A DNA stretch of 16,723 nucleotides, from assembly GCA_902768605.1 (NCBI GenBank), contig CACXLY010000053.1:1-16723 (forward strand). The letters are read 5' to 3'. Below the pieces are notes generated by a model. That model made no database searches, was not told the DNA's origin, and was given only the letters and a program-made list of their open reading frames with translations. Shown here piece by piece: positions 6,803-13,918 of the stretch. A program made the position numbers and the translations under genes. This stretch comes from an uncultured Bacteroidales bacterium (GTDB taxonomy: Bacteria > Bacteroidota > Bacteroidia > Bacteroidales > Bacteroidaceae). Each line of letters begins with the position of its first letter. Position 1 is the stretch's first letter.

Positions 6803-9472
6803 ATGAAATCTTTGCTTCTGCACTGTAAATGGCGAAATAGTGCATTACTTCTCCTGTTTCTGCTTTTTGCGCACTCCTCTTCAGCTCGCATTAAGGCCGT
6901 TTCCTTGACTTGTGAGGACTTGACTGCCCCGATGGCTGTCGGGGTGTCGCAGCCGAGGCTTTCGTGGGTGGATGTTGCCGATGGGAAAGACAAGAACCAG
7001 CGGCAGACAGCCTATCAGGTGCAGGTCGCATCCGCGAAAGAGAAGCTTCTTCGTGGCGAGGCCGACTTGTGGGATTCCGGTCGCAGGACGAGCGGAGAGA
7101 CGCGGCACATCTGCTACGAAGGCAAGACCCTGGCTAGCAACACCGATTGCTTTTGGCGGGTCAGGGTGTGGGACAAGCGCGGCAAGCCCTCCCCATGGAG
7201 CGAGGCGGCTCGTTTCCATACGGCCCTTTCGCCCTCAGATTGGGTGGCGGAATGGATTGGGGCTGACGAAGAGGCGCCCTTGTTTCGGAAAGACTTCGCG
7301 ATAGACAAGCAGGTACGAGACGCCCACATCTTCATTTGCGGCTTGGGCTATTTCGAACTCTATGTCGATGGGCAGAAAGTGAGCGATGACGTGCTTGTGC
7401 CCGGGCAGACAGACTACTCCCATCGTAATGATATCGAGAACACACGGGTTGCCATCGACAACGAGTTCACGGGCTATCGTTGCCTCTATCTGGGATACGA
7501 CCTCACGCCTTACCTTTCCGTCGGCCCCCATGCTTTGGGCGTGTGGCTTGGGAATGGTTTCTTCAATTCGGAGAACGGCTTCGCTATGCCCTATGGCAAG
7601 CCGCGATTCATCGCCCAACTGATGCTGATCTTTGCCGACGGCTCCATTCAAATCATCCCTACCGACACCTCTTGGCTTGCTATGCGGAGCGGCATTACAC
7701 AAAACAGCATTTATGGAGGTGAGGTTTTCGATGCAAGACTCCACGACGAGTATTGGTGCAAGCCAGGCTCTCGCCCAACCGCTTCCTCTGAAGAGAAGCA
7801 ATCTGCCGTACTTCCCATAAGAGTTTCAGCTCCAGACGGTCCGCTCGAGCCCCAGATGTCGCCTGCCGATAAAGTCTGCGAGACCTTTGCCCCAAAGAAG
7901 ATAGAGCGCCTCGGCGAAAGGAGTTGGCGCGTCGATTTCGGAGAGGAGATATCGGGCTGGGTTCATTTGACTGACATCACGGGGCAAGCGGGACAGCGAG
8001 TAGAAATCAAGTATCTGTCCGAATCGCCGAATGGTGAGAACATATATATAATGAAGGGCGGCGGTAGGGAGAACTATCATCCCCGCTTCACATGGTTCGT
8101 GTTCAGGCAGGTCGAGATACTTGGGCTTGATGACCTTCAGCCCTCGCAGATACGAGCGGAAGCCGTAAACACCGAGCTTCGGCAGACGGGATTCTTTGCC
8201 TGCTCCGACACGCTATTGACCAAGATTCATCGCATCTGGCGCCGGACGCTGTTGGACAACGCACACGGCTCCATCATCAGCGATTGCCCGCATCGGGAGC
8301 GCTCCGCCTATTTGGGCGACGGACAGGTTGCTGCCGAGATGGTGATGCGGACGTTCGATGCCCGGGCCTTCTATCGGAAGTGGTTTGCAGACATGCGACT
8401 GGCACAGAACCCACGGACTGGATTCGTTCCCTTTGGAGCGCCTTGGCAGCCAGGTTGCGGCGGCGGAGTGCCTTGGAGCGCGGCCATGATACTGATGCCA
8501 TACGATTACTACCAATGTTACGGCGACCCCTCTGTGCTTAGGGAAAACTACCCGTCGATGCTTCGGCTGATGGACTATTTCGCGGGTTGGGTGAACGAGG
8601 ACGGAACGATGGAACAGCACTATCAGCCGCACAACGACATGACCTATTGGTGCAACCTCGGAGAGTGGTGCACGCCGACCGACACGCGTCCCTCGAATGC
8701 GCTTGTCCACACTTATTTCTATTGGTTGTGTGCAAAGCGGATGGCCTCGATAGCAGGCTTGTTGGGCGAGAAGGAAAGCGAACGGCATTTTGCTGCTTTG
8801 GAAGAGCGAACTCGTAAGGCTTTCCACCAGCGCTTCTATGATGCTGAGAACAAGACGTATGGCCCGGCAGGCTCCAATCTGTTTGCATACTTGATGAAGC
8901 CCGAGGCAGACATCCAGGGGGCACTTCGTCGGGACTTAGAAGCCTCAAAGAACCATCTTTATACAGGCATCTTCGGGACAAAGCTTTTCTTCGATGTCCT
9001 TGCAGATGCCGGACTTGCCGACGAGGCTCTTGAAGCCTTCCTACAGCGTGACTTCCCCTCGTTCGGACATTGGATAGAGCAAGGCGCCACCACGACTTGG
9101 GAGCAGTGGGACGGCGGCAATTCCCATTGCCATCCGATGTTCGGCGGCGGACTGACGTGGCTCTATACTTGGCTGGGAGGGATTCAAACAGCGGACGACG
9201 GACCTTCCGCGACTACAATCACGCCTCGGTTCAAGAGCATCCGAGAACGGACAATCGAGATTTGTCCCCATCTCTCCGAAAAGATTACGTGGGTAGAGTG
9301 TTCGCAGGAGCATCCATGCGGCACAATCCATCTTCGTGCCGAGCGTCAGTCCGATGCCCGTTTGAAGATGTCCGTCGACATACCCGTAGGCTGCCAAGCC
9401 ATCATCACCAATCCTACGAAACCCGACAAACAACGAACCATCGGCTCAGGCCATTGGGAGGTTGAGATGTAA
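6803..9472 (+). CDS. Secreted GH78 alpha-L-rhamnosidase
   Basis: This 889-residue enzyme should remove terminal alpha-L-rhamnose from plant glycans such as rhamnogalacturonan, or from glycosides. A signal peptide (basic start, LLLLFLLFAHSSSA core) ends near residue 28. It is followed by a fibronectin-like N-terminal sandwich, the rhamnosidase N and concanavalin-like domains (about 140-455), the six-hairpin catalytic barrel (about 460-810) and a C-terminal beta-domain. The catalytic block SDCPHRERSAYLGD keeps Asp494, Glu499 (general acid) and Asp506, and the base is in GATTTWEQWDG at Glu767. These match the residues known from the Bacillus RhaB structure. Length is typical. The start at 6803 is chosen because it gives a complete signal peptide. 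No promoter is seen in the 36-bp gap after GH51, so the two genes are probably co-transcribed. Confidence 0.95.
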   Translation: MKSLLLHCKWRNSALLLLFLLFAHSSSARIKAVSLTCEDLTAPMAVGVSQPRLSWVDVADGKDKNQRQTAYQVQVASAKEKLLRGEADLWDSGRRTSGETRHICYEGKTLASNTDCFWRVRVWDKRGKPSPWSEAARFHTALSPSDWVAEWIGADEEAPLFRKDFAIDKQVRDAHIFICGLGYFELYVDGQKVSDDVLVPGQTDYSHRNDIENTRVAIDNEFTGYRCLYLGYDLTPYLSVGPHALGVWLGNGFFNSENGFAMPYGKPRFIAQLMLIFADGSIQIIPTDTSWLAMRSGITQNSIYGGEVFDARLHDEYWCKPGSRPTASSEEKQSAVLPIRVSAPDGPLEPQMSPADKVCETFAPKKIERLGERSWRVDFGEEISGWVHLTDITGQAGQRVEIKYLSESPNGENIYIMKGGGRENYHPRFTWFVFRQVEILGLDDLQPSQIRAEAVNTELRQTGFFACSDTLLTKIHRIWRRTLLDNAHGSIISDCPHRERSAYLGDGQVAAEMVMRTFDARAFYRKWFADMRLAQNPRTGFVPFGAPWQPGCGGGVPWSAAMILMPYDYYQCYGDPSVLRENYPSMLRLMDYFAGWVNEDGTMEQHYQPHNDMTYWCNLGEWCTPTDTRPSNALVHTYFYWLCAKRMASIAGLLGEKESERHFAALEERTRKAFHQRFYDAENKTYGPAGSNLFAYLMKPEADIQGALRRDLEASKNHLYTGIFGTKLFFDVLADAGLADEALEAFLQRDFPSFGHWIEQGATTTWEQWDGGNSHCHPMFGGGLTWLYTWLGGIQTADDGPSATTITPRFKSIRERTIEICPHLSEKITWVECSQEHPCGTIHLRAERQSDARLKMSVDIPVGCQAIITNPTKPDKQRTIGSGHWEVEM

Positions 9473-9513
9473 AGGGAAAGAGAGAAAAGGCAAGAAGTGA
9501 GAGGAGAGAAGGA
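9471..9513. other. Polypurine spacer between convergent genes
   Basis: The spacer between the convergent GH78 and GxGYxYP genes is almost pure A/G on the plus strand: 41 of 43 bases, the exceptions being C9491 and T9499. No hairpin terminator is visible. Both transcripts would have to end within or beyond this tract. Confidence 0.7.
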
Positions 9514-11661
9514 TTAGTGGGCTCCGTAAACTTCGATATCGCCGATGCGGACGTAGCCATCTGTTCCGCCTTTGGTGACGTTCACTCGCAGGTATCGTGC
9601 TTCGACGGGAGTGATGGTGGCATCGGTCACGGGTGAGGTGTTGTCGGTCTGGCTGTCTGCCGTGGTCCAGTTTTCGCCGTCGAGGCTGGTTTCGATTGTG
9701 AAGTCGCGGTTGTTGAGCTGTGGGTCTAACCCTGCTGCTTCGGCATGGCGGAGTACATAGCGACTAATCTCGTAGGGTTCCTGAAAGTCCAACTGCACCC
9801 AGGCGGTTCCTTCGGCAGTTCTGGATATCCACATGTATGCTTCAGATGGTGAACCGTTTGCAGCAAATTTAACACTTGACTTGGCTGGCGAGGAAGTGAT
9901 TTCCGTATCCTGCAGCATGGTGATGTTGAAGGGCAGGTGGTGGGCTTCGTTGTAGTAGCTGAACCAATGGTCGGCACGTACGATGTTGACATTGCCTGGC
10001 GAGAGTTCGTCGAGTTTTTGTCTTAATGCGATGAGTTTGTCTGGACCAGCATCCCATACGGTAGCCTGACCTGTGACGAACATAGGCTGTGTGCCTTTGA
10101 AGTTTTTGATGTCGCGATTGAAGAAGTCGGTTATGACATCCACTCCGTTGGCATAGCAGGGATATTGTGGCGTGATGGGCAGCCAGCTGGATTGCACTTT
10201 GGTGGTCAGTCGGCCTGTCTGTCGCTCCCAGTCATTTATGGTGAGTCCGTAGAGGTAAGGGCAGTTTTCGGCGTATGCTTTCCGTTGAGCTGCGCTGATG
10301 TCGTCCCAGATGGTGATGACGCGCAGTCCTGCCTTTTCGATGTAGCGCTGAGTGAGTTGTGTGTATGGCGTGATAAGTTTGATGTTGTTGGCGGAAGCGT
10401 AGTAGCGCGAGTTGTGTGCATCATAAGGCATGGCGTAACCCATTCCAGACGGTCCGCTGACGAAGCAGTCGTTGGTGGTGGCCTTGCCGTAGTAGTAGTT
10501 CAGCATGGTGGGTGAGAAGTCGGCAAGTGCTGGGCTGATGGTCCAGTTCAGGGGCATCTTTCCTCGTCCGCTCTGTTCGTAAATCTTAGCCATGGCATGC
10601 TGGCAGTACTGTATGTTGTCGCCGTCGCTGATGTAGATGGCTGCATAGACTTTGTTTTCCAGCTTCGGACGTTTTGGCACAGGAGGTATCTTTATGGCCC
10701 TGTTGACGGCTGTATAGACGGTGGTGTTCTCGAAGAAGTCGGCAGGCACGGAGGAGAGTCCGTACTTAGTAGCTTCACCCACGCCTGAACGTTCTTCCGG
10801 GTACCATCCGAGGACGAAGTCGCGCCCCGGTGTCATTTCCTTGAGCATCTTGTCGAGGAGTGTGCGTTCGCTGGCATTACGAGGGTCGAGCCATACACAA
10901 GCCGAGCCGCAGGCTACTCCGATGTCGTGGACATAGGGTATGGTGGGTCGTTCGCTGATGAGCAGTCGGTGGTTGCATCGGTCCCAATAGTTGGTGTAGA
11001 GGTAGTTGTAGATGGCCAGGGCTGAGGACATGGTGAGCGATGTAAGGTCTTCTACTACAGGGAAGTCCATGCCGTTGGCTTTGAGTTTAGCCATGATGTC
11101 TTCGGTCACTGGCAGCAGTCGCTCCAGTCCTGCTATGGTGACGGCGAGGTTGGCGTAGTGTTCGCTCCGTTCGTTGCTGTAGAGCACCAGTCCTTTGATT
11201 TCGTCCTTGTAGAACCTCACCAGCGTATATGGTCTGGAGCTGGAGGTGGTGGTGGTCTTTAGGTTGTGTGCTGTGGGCCAGGTGGATTGTGGTTCTTCGT
11301 TGTGATTGTAGAGCAGGATGCGCGGGCATGTGCGGTTGACGATGCCTTGCAGCGTGCAGAACATGATGCGCTCTTCGTTGCTGAGCTTTGCTGCATTCAT
11401 GTCGAGCGTTCTGACTTGAGAGGCAGGTGGCAAGAAGCAAGGCAGCAGTCGGTCTTCTGGCCAGCAAAGTTCGTTGGCTTCGAGGATGCGGTAGCCGTTG
11501 CTGGTGAGGTTGTATGTGGTGTCGGCGAATGTTATCTTCTCCACCTCGCTGATATCTGTGCGTATGGTGGCGCCGTTAGCAAGCTTCGTTATCATCGTGG
11601 TGTTTTGCTGTGCCATGAGCTGCATCGACCACAGGAAGGCCAGGAGAAATAGCTTTTTCAT
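9514..11661 (-). CDS. Secreted GxGYxYP-family putative glycosidase with C-terminal F5/8-type domain
   Basis: This 715-residue exported protein belongs, as I recognise it, to the GxGYxYP putative glycoside hydrolase family, whose substrate is not established to my knowledge. A signal peptide (MKKLFLLAFLWSMQLMAQ) leads into a short beta-module, TKLANGATIRTDISEVEKITF, of a kind also present in the neighbouring 186-residue protein. The family N-domain follows (MNAAKLSNEERIMFCTLQGIVNR). The signature appears as SGPSGMGYAMPYD, with GMGYAMP at 406-412, so Met replaces the second Tyr of the name motif. The last 130 or so residues, from SSPAKSSVKFAANG to the end, form an F5/8 type C (CBM32-like) sandwich, usually sugar-binding. 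I use the ATG at 11661. An upstream in-frame ATG at 11748 would translate a 9-bp repeat into Phe/Asn/Ile-rich residues ahead of the signal peptide. It lies 220 bp after the small secreted gene on the same strand, probably one transcript. Confidence 0.85.
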   Translation of the reverse strand: MKKLFLLAFLWSMQLMAQQNTTMITKLANGATIRTDISEVEKITFADTTYNLTSNGYRILEANELCWPEDRLLPCFLPPASQVRTLDMNAAKLSNEERIMFCTLQGIVNRTCPRILLYNHNEEPQSTWPTAHNLKTTTTSSSRPYTLVRFYKDEIKGLVLYSNERSEHYANLAVTIAGLERLLPVTEDIMAKLKANGMDFPVVEDLTSLTMSSALAIYNYLYTNYWDRCNHRLLISERPTIPYVHDIGVACGSACVWLDPRNASERTLLDKMLKEMTPGRDFVLGWYPEERSGVGEATKYGLSSVPADFFENTTVYTAVNRAIKIPPVPKRPKLENKVYAAIYISDGDNIQYCQHAMAKIYEQSGRGKMPLNWTISPALADFSPTMLNYYYGKATTNDCFVSGPSGMGYAMPYDAHNSRYYASANNIKLITPYTQLTQRYIEKAGLRVITIWDDISAAQRKAYAENCPYLYGLTINDWERQTGRLTTKVQSSWLPITPQYPCYANGVDVITDFFNRDIKNFKGTQPMFVTGQATVWDAGPDKLIALRQKLDELSPGNVNIVRADHWFSYYNEAHHLPFNITMLQDTEITSSPAKSSVKFAANGSPSEAYMWISRTAEGTAWVQLDFQEPYEISRYVLRHAEAAGLDPQLNNRDFTIETSLDGENWTTADSQTDNTSPVTDATITPVEARYLRVNVTKGGTDGYVRIGDIEVYGAH

Positions 11662-11702
11662 TTGCGGTATATTTAATGTATTCGAGTTTCGGAAATTTGG
11701 GT

Positions 11703-11738
11703 AGTTAATGAAGTTAAAGAAGTTAATGAAGTTAAAGG
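11703..11738. repeat. 9-bp tandem repeat, four copies
   Basis: AGTTAATGA and AGTTAAAGA alternate over four 9-bp copies, the last being AGTTAAAGG. It lies upstream of the GxGYxYP gene start, in the spacer between two minus-strand genes. It is the reason a spurious N-terminal extension of that gene stays open. Confidence 0.85.
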
Positions 11739-11751
11739 ACGATACCATTTT

Positions 11752-11779
11752 AATTCACAATTCATAATTCATAATTATG
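11752..11779. repeat. AATTCAT heptamer repeat, four copies
   Basis: AATTCAC, AATTCAT, AATTCAT and AATTATG follow each other at an exact 7-bp period in the spacer between the two minus-strand genes. Confidence 0.75.
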
Positions 11780-11836
11780 GGCGGTAGCAAATTCATGGAT
11801 GCTCTAGCACCATGGCGCGATTGTTGTCGCGGAGCT

Positions 11837-11864
11837 TCATTCTTCACTCTTCATTCTTCATTTA
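11837..11864. repeat. TCATTCT heptamer repeat, four copies
   Basis: TCATTCT, TCACTCT, TCATTCT and TCATTTA follow each other at an exact 7-bp period, just downstream of the 186-residue secreted gene on its coding strand. It has a different consensus from the heptamer array 60 bp away. Confidence 0.75.
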
Positions 11865-11881
11865 AATAATCTTCTTCTTTC

Positions 11882-12442
11882 TTAATTCTTTATTTTTACC
11901 TTTGTTGCGAACGAGCCAACTTTTACGATGTAGATTCCCGAGCCCAAAGTGGCATGGTTCAGTCGCAGTTCGTTGCCCGAGACGGTTGGTGTGGGAAGGC
12001 TGCGTCCGTCGATGGAGTAGATGCAGGGCTTGAGGTCGTGAGGGATGCCTCGGAGCAGTATGCCGCCGTCCTGAATGATGCACGAGAAGCCTTCTATCTC
12101 GCTGATGGCTGTGCCGTCCGATTCGCCGAACTGTATTTCGCTGATGTTTGTGATTTCAATTGCCATGTCTTCGTCCTGGCTTGATGTGATGGTCAGTTTG
12201 CCGTTATCGACTGTCACGACGGGATTTGCTTCGAAGCGGATGGTAACCGACTCGCCGCCTGATGTCTTGACTATCAGGCCCTGATTGCCGTTTCCGATGG
12301 TCAGGAAACTGATACGTTTGAGGTCGGCCACACGGGTCTGTGCAGTTGTCCCGTCCGCCATCTGTATGTTCATGACTTTCTCCTGAGCCTGCAAGGAGAG
12401 GCTGCCAAGTAGCAGTACCGCTAAGATAAGAGACTTTCTCAT
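11882..12442 (-). CDS. Small secreted protein with C-terminal sorting-type tail
   Basis: I do not recognise a named family for this 186-residue protein. It has a clean signal peptide ending in LSLQAQ (about residue 20). The mature part carries the short beta-module MADGTTAQTRVADLKRISF, repeated in looser form as VTIRFEANP ... IEITNISEIQF. The C-terminal 65 residues (CIYSIDGRSLPTP ... GSGIYIVKVG) resemble a type IX secretion tail or its degenerate Prevotella version. It is therefore probably exported or surface-displayed. The first beta-module is similar to residues about 22-45 of the GxGYxYP protein encoded downstream on the same strand, suggesting related architecture or a shared partner. 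It is preceded by the promoter at 12511-12518 and probably heads a two-gene operon. Function unknown. Confidence 0.8.
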   Translation of the reverse strand: MRKSLILAVLLLGSLSLQAQEKVMNIQMADGTTAQTRVADLKRISFLTIGNGNQGLIVKTSGGESVTIRFEANPVVTVDNGKLTITSSQDEDMAIEITNISEIQFGESDGTAISEIEGFSCIIQDGGILLRGIPHDLKPCIYSIDGRSLPTPTVSGNELRLNHATLGSGIYIVKVGSFATKVKIKN

Positions 12443-12510
12443 TTTTTACCTTATATAAATAATAAATATCAGCTTGGAGTGGAATCCTCGAAATATATAA
12501 TAGCCGAGGG

Positions 12511-12518
12511 CAAAGATA
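12511..12518 (-). promoter_or_regulatory. Putative -7 element for the minus-strand operon
   Basis: The minus strand reads TATCTTTG followed by CC, matching TAnnTTTG. The -33 region is T-rich but has no perfect TTTG. The predicted transcription start is about 65 nt ahead of the 186-residue gene's ATG. It is back to back with the plus-strand element at 12613-12620. Confidence 0.6.
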
Positions 12519-12612
12519 CTGATAATATTTGAGAAACTAAAATTTTTGCGGCTTTTTTTTGGAGTAGGAGGTGGAAAAGTTTCTATTCTTCCTAAAGTTT
12601 CCATAGTTTCGC

Positions 12613-12620
12613 TATCTTTG
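12613..12620 (+). promoter_or_regulatory. Putative -7 element for the 231-residue gene and downstream genes
   Basis: TATCTTTG followed by CAAAA matches TAnnTTTG and lies 23 bp before the ATG at 12644. No perfect -33 TTTG is seen. As no further -7 element is seen before the next two plus-strand genes, it may drive 12644-16153. Confidence 0.6.
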
Positions 12621-12643
12621 CAAAAAGAAAAGATTGGGAAAAG

Positions 12644-13339
12644 ATGTCAGCAGACAAACATTATAGCAGGACGGTGGAGTCGAAGCTTCTTCCTGCTTTT
12701 CAGGCGGAGGATGCCGAGGGGCTTGTGGCGCGGTTGAAGTCGTTCACGAGAAGCGAGCAGCGGATTGCTGGCTATATGCTCGGAGAGCGTCTGCTCTTGG
12801 ATTGTTCTGCCGAGCTTTATTGGAAGATGACCGAGGCGCTGGTGAGGTATGACAGCAAGGCGTTCCTCGTGACGCTGATGAAGACCTTTCTGGAGCGCAT
12901 GAAGGTTGGGAGTGCAGGACTGTCCGACGAGGGCTTCTGTAGGCTTGCGGCGAAGTTCAACGAAGTGGAGTGCCAGAAGATTGGGCTGTTGATACTGCCT
13001 GAACTGAAGCTGCCAAGCCAGGTGGAGATGCTTTTCCAATTGCTTGGCATTGAGAAGGGTAGGGCGCAGATGCTGTATCTTGTCCGAGTGGATACGCCAG
13101 CTTGCCTTTTCCTGCTGCTTCGTTCGCTTCACTACATCGAGCATGACCGGAGTGAGGTTTTGAAGGTGGCCCGTATGCTGATGAAGCGCGGCACTGGCGG
13201 CAGTTTCAACCTGGCCAGCATCATCAAGGTGGCTTTCGGCTTGGACGAACTCACAGGGACTTTCTCCCTTCGTCTGCAGCCCTTTCAGATTGCCAGGCTC
13301 GAGCAATCATTCGAGGCCTTTTGCGAGATAGGACTGTAG
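12644..13339 (+). CDS. Hypothetical all-helical cytoplasmic protein
   Basis: I do not recognise this 231-residue protein. It has no signal peptide or membrane segment and looks almost entirely alpha-helical. Amphipathic stretches such as LVARLKSFTRSEQRIAGYML, LYWKMTEALVRYDSKAF and the run around LFLLLRSLHYIEHD recall helical-repeat scaffolds. Four cysteines are scattered without a metal-binding pattern. A conspicuous basic segment, VARMLMKRGTGGSFN, is near residue 180. It is preceded by a good -7 element and followed after 41 bp by a small secreted protein and then the GH92 gene, but nothing in it ties it to glycan use. The start is fixed by the promoter spacing and by the AAAAG just upstream. 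Codon use resembles its neighbours, so it is probably a real gene. Confidence 0.75.
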   Translation: MSADKHYSRTVESKLLPAFQAEDAEGLVARLKSFTRSEQRIAGYMLGERLLLDCSAELYWKMTEALVRYDSKAFLVTLMKTFLERMKVGSAGLSDEGFCRLAAKFNEVECQKIGLLILPELKLPSQVEMLFQLLGIEKGRAQMLYLVRVDTPACLFLLLRSLHYIEHDRSEVLKVARMLMKRGTGGSFNLASIIKVAFGLDELTGTFSLRLQPFQIARLEQSFEAFCEIGL

Positions 13340-13380
13340 GTCATATTCGACATTATGTAAATTGTAAAATAATATTCATC

Positions 13381-13851
13381 ATGAAAACGATTCTTTCTTC
13401 TCTCCTCCTGTTGCTTGCAGGCGTTTACGCTTATGCACAAAAGAGTTATGTGACTGTGTATTGCACACAGGATAATTCAAACGCGATTGTCCTGAGTGGC
13501 GACATCCCTCAGTCGATGAAAAACTATTATCTGCCCTATGAGTTTGATGAATACAATGGGTATTACTGCGTGGGCGAAGTGCTGAACCTCCTGGCTGCCA
13601 ATGGCTTTTCTGTCGAGCAGATGAATACAAGCCACAACAAGGACCAGATGGTGGTCACGGCATATCTTCTCTCCCGGCCTTTGGGAGACTCCAGTCCGGA
13701 TGCCGTCGCTCAGCCCAAGGCGAATGGTGGCACAAAGGTGCGCGAGGTGGCAAGGTACAACCTCCAGGGGCAGCCGGTCGGTAAGGATGAAAAGGGCGTG
13801 CAGATTGTCGTGTATTCGGACTACACCACCAAGGCAATTGTGAAGGAGTAG
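13381..13851 (+). CDS. Small secreted protein with degenerate C-terminal tail
   Basis: I do not recognise a named family. The 156-residue protein starts with a good signal peptide (MKTILSSLLLLLAGVYAYAQ), which decides the start at 13381 over a more upstream ATG at 13321 that overlaps the preceding gene. The mature domain is short and rich in Tyr (KNYYLPYEFDEYNGYYCVGEV) with two cysteines near residues 28 and 62. A Ser/Pro/Asp-rich linker (RPLGDSSPDAVAQPKANGG) separates it from a tail, ARYNLQGQPVGKDEKGVQIVVYSD, with the YNLxGQ...KGxxIV pattern common at the ends of Prevotella secreted proteins. It lies 41 bp after the helical protein and 67 bp before GH92, probably in the same transcript. Confidence 0.75.
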   Translation: MKTILSSLLLLLAGVYAYAQKSYVTVYCTQDNSNAIVLSGDIPQSMKNYYLPYEFDEYNGYYCVGEVLNLLAANGFSVEQMNTSHNKDQMVVTAYLLSRPLGDSSPDAVAQPKANGGTKVREVARYNLQGQPVGKDEKGVQIVVYSDYTTKAIVKE

Positions 13852-13918
13852 TCCGCCCCGCATTAAACCTTTTCCCGCCATAGCTGTCAACTATAATATA
13901 CTCAAACAGACAATCATC

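Noticed and set aside
11662..11748. N-terminal extension of the GxGYxYP protein
   Set aside because: It translates a 9-bp tandem repeat and would bury the signal peptide that starts at 11661.
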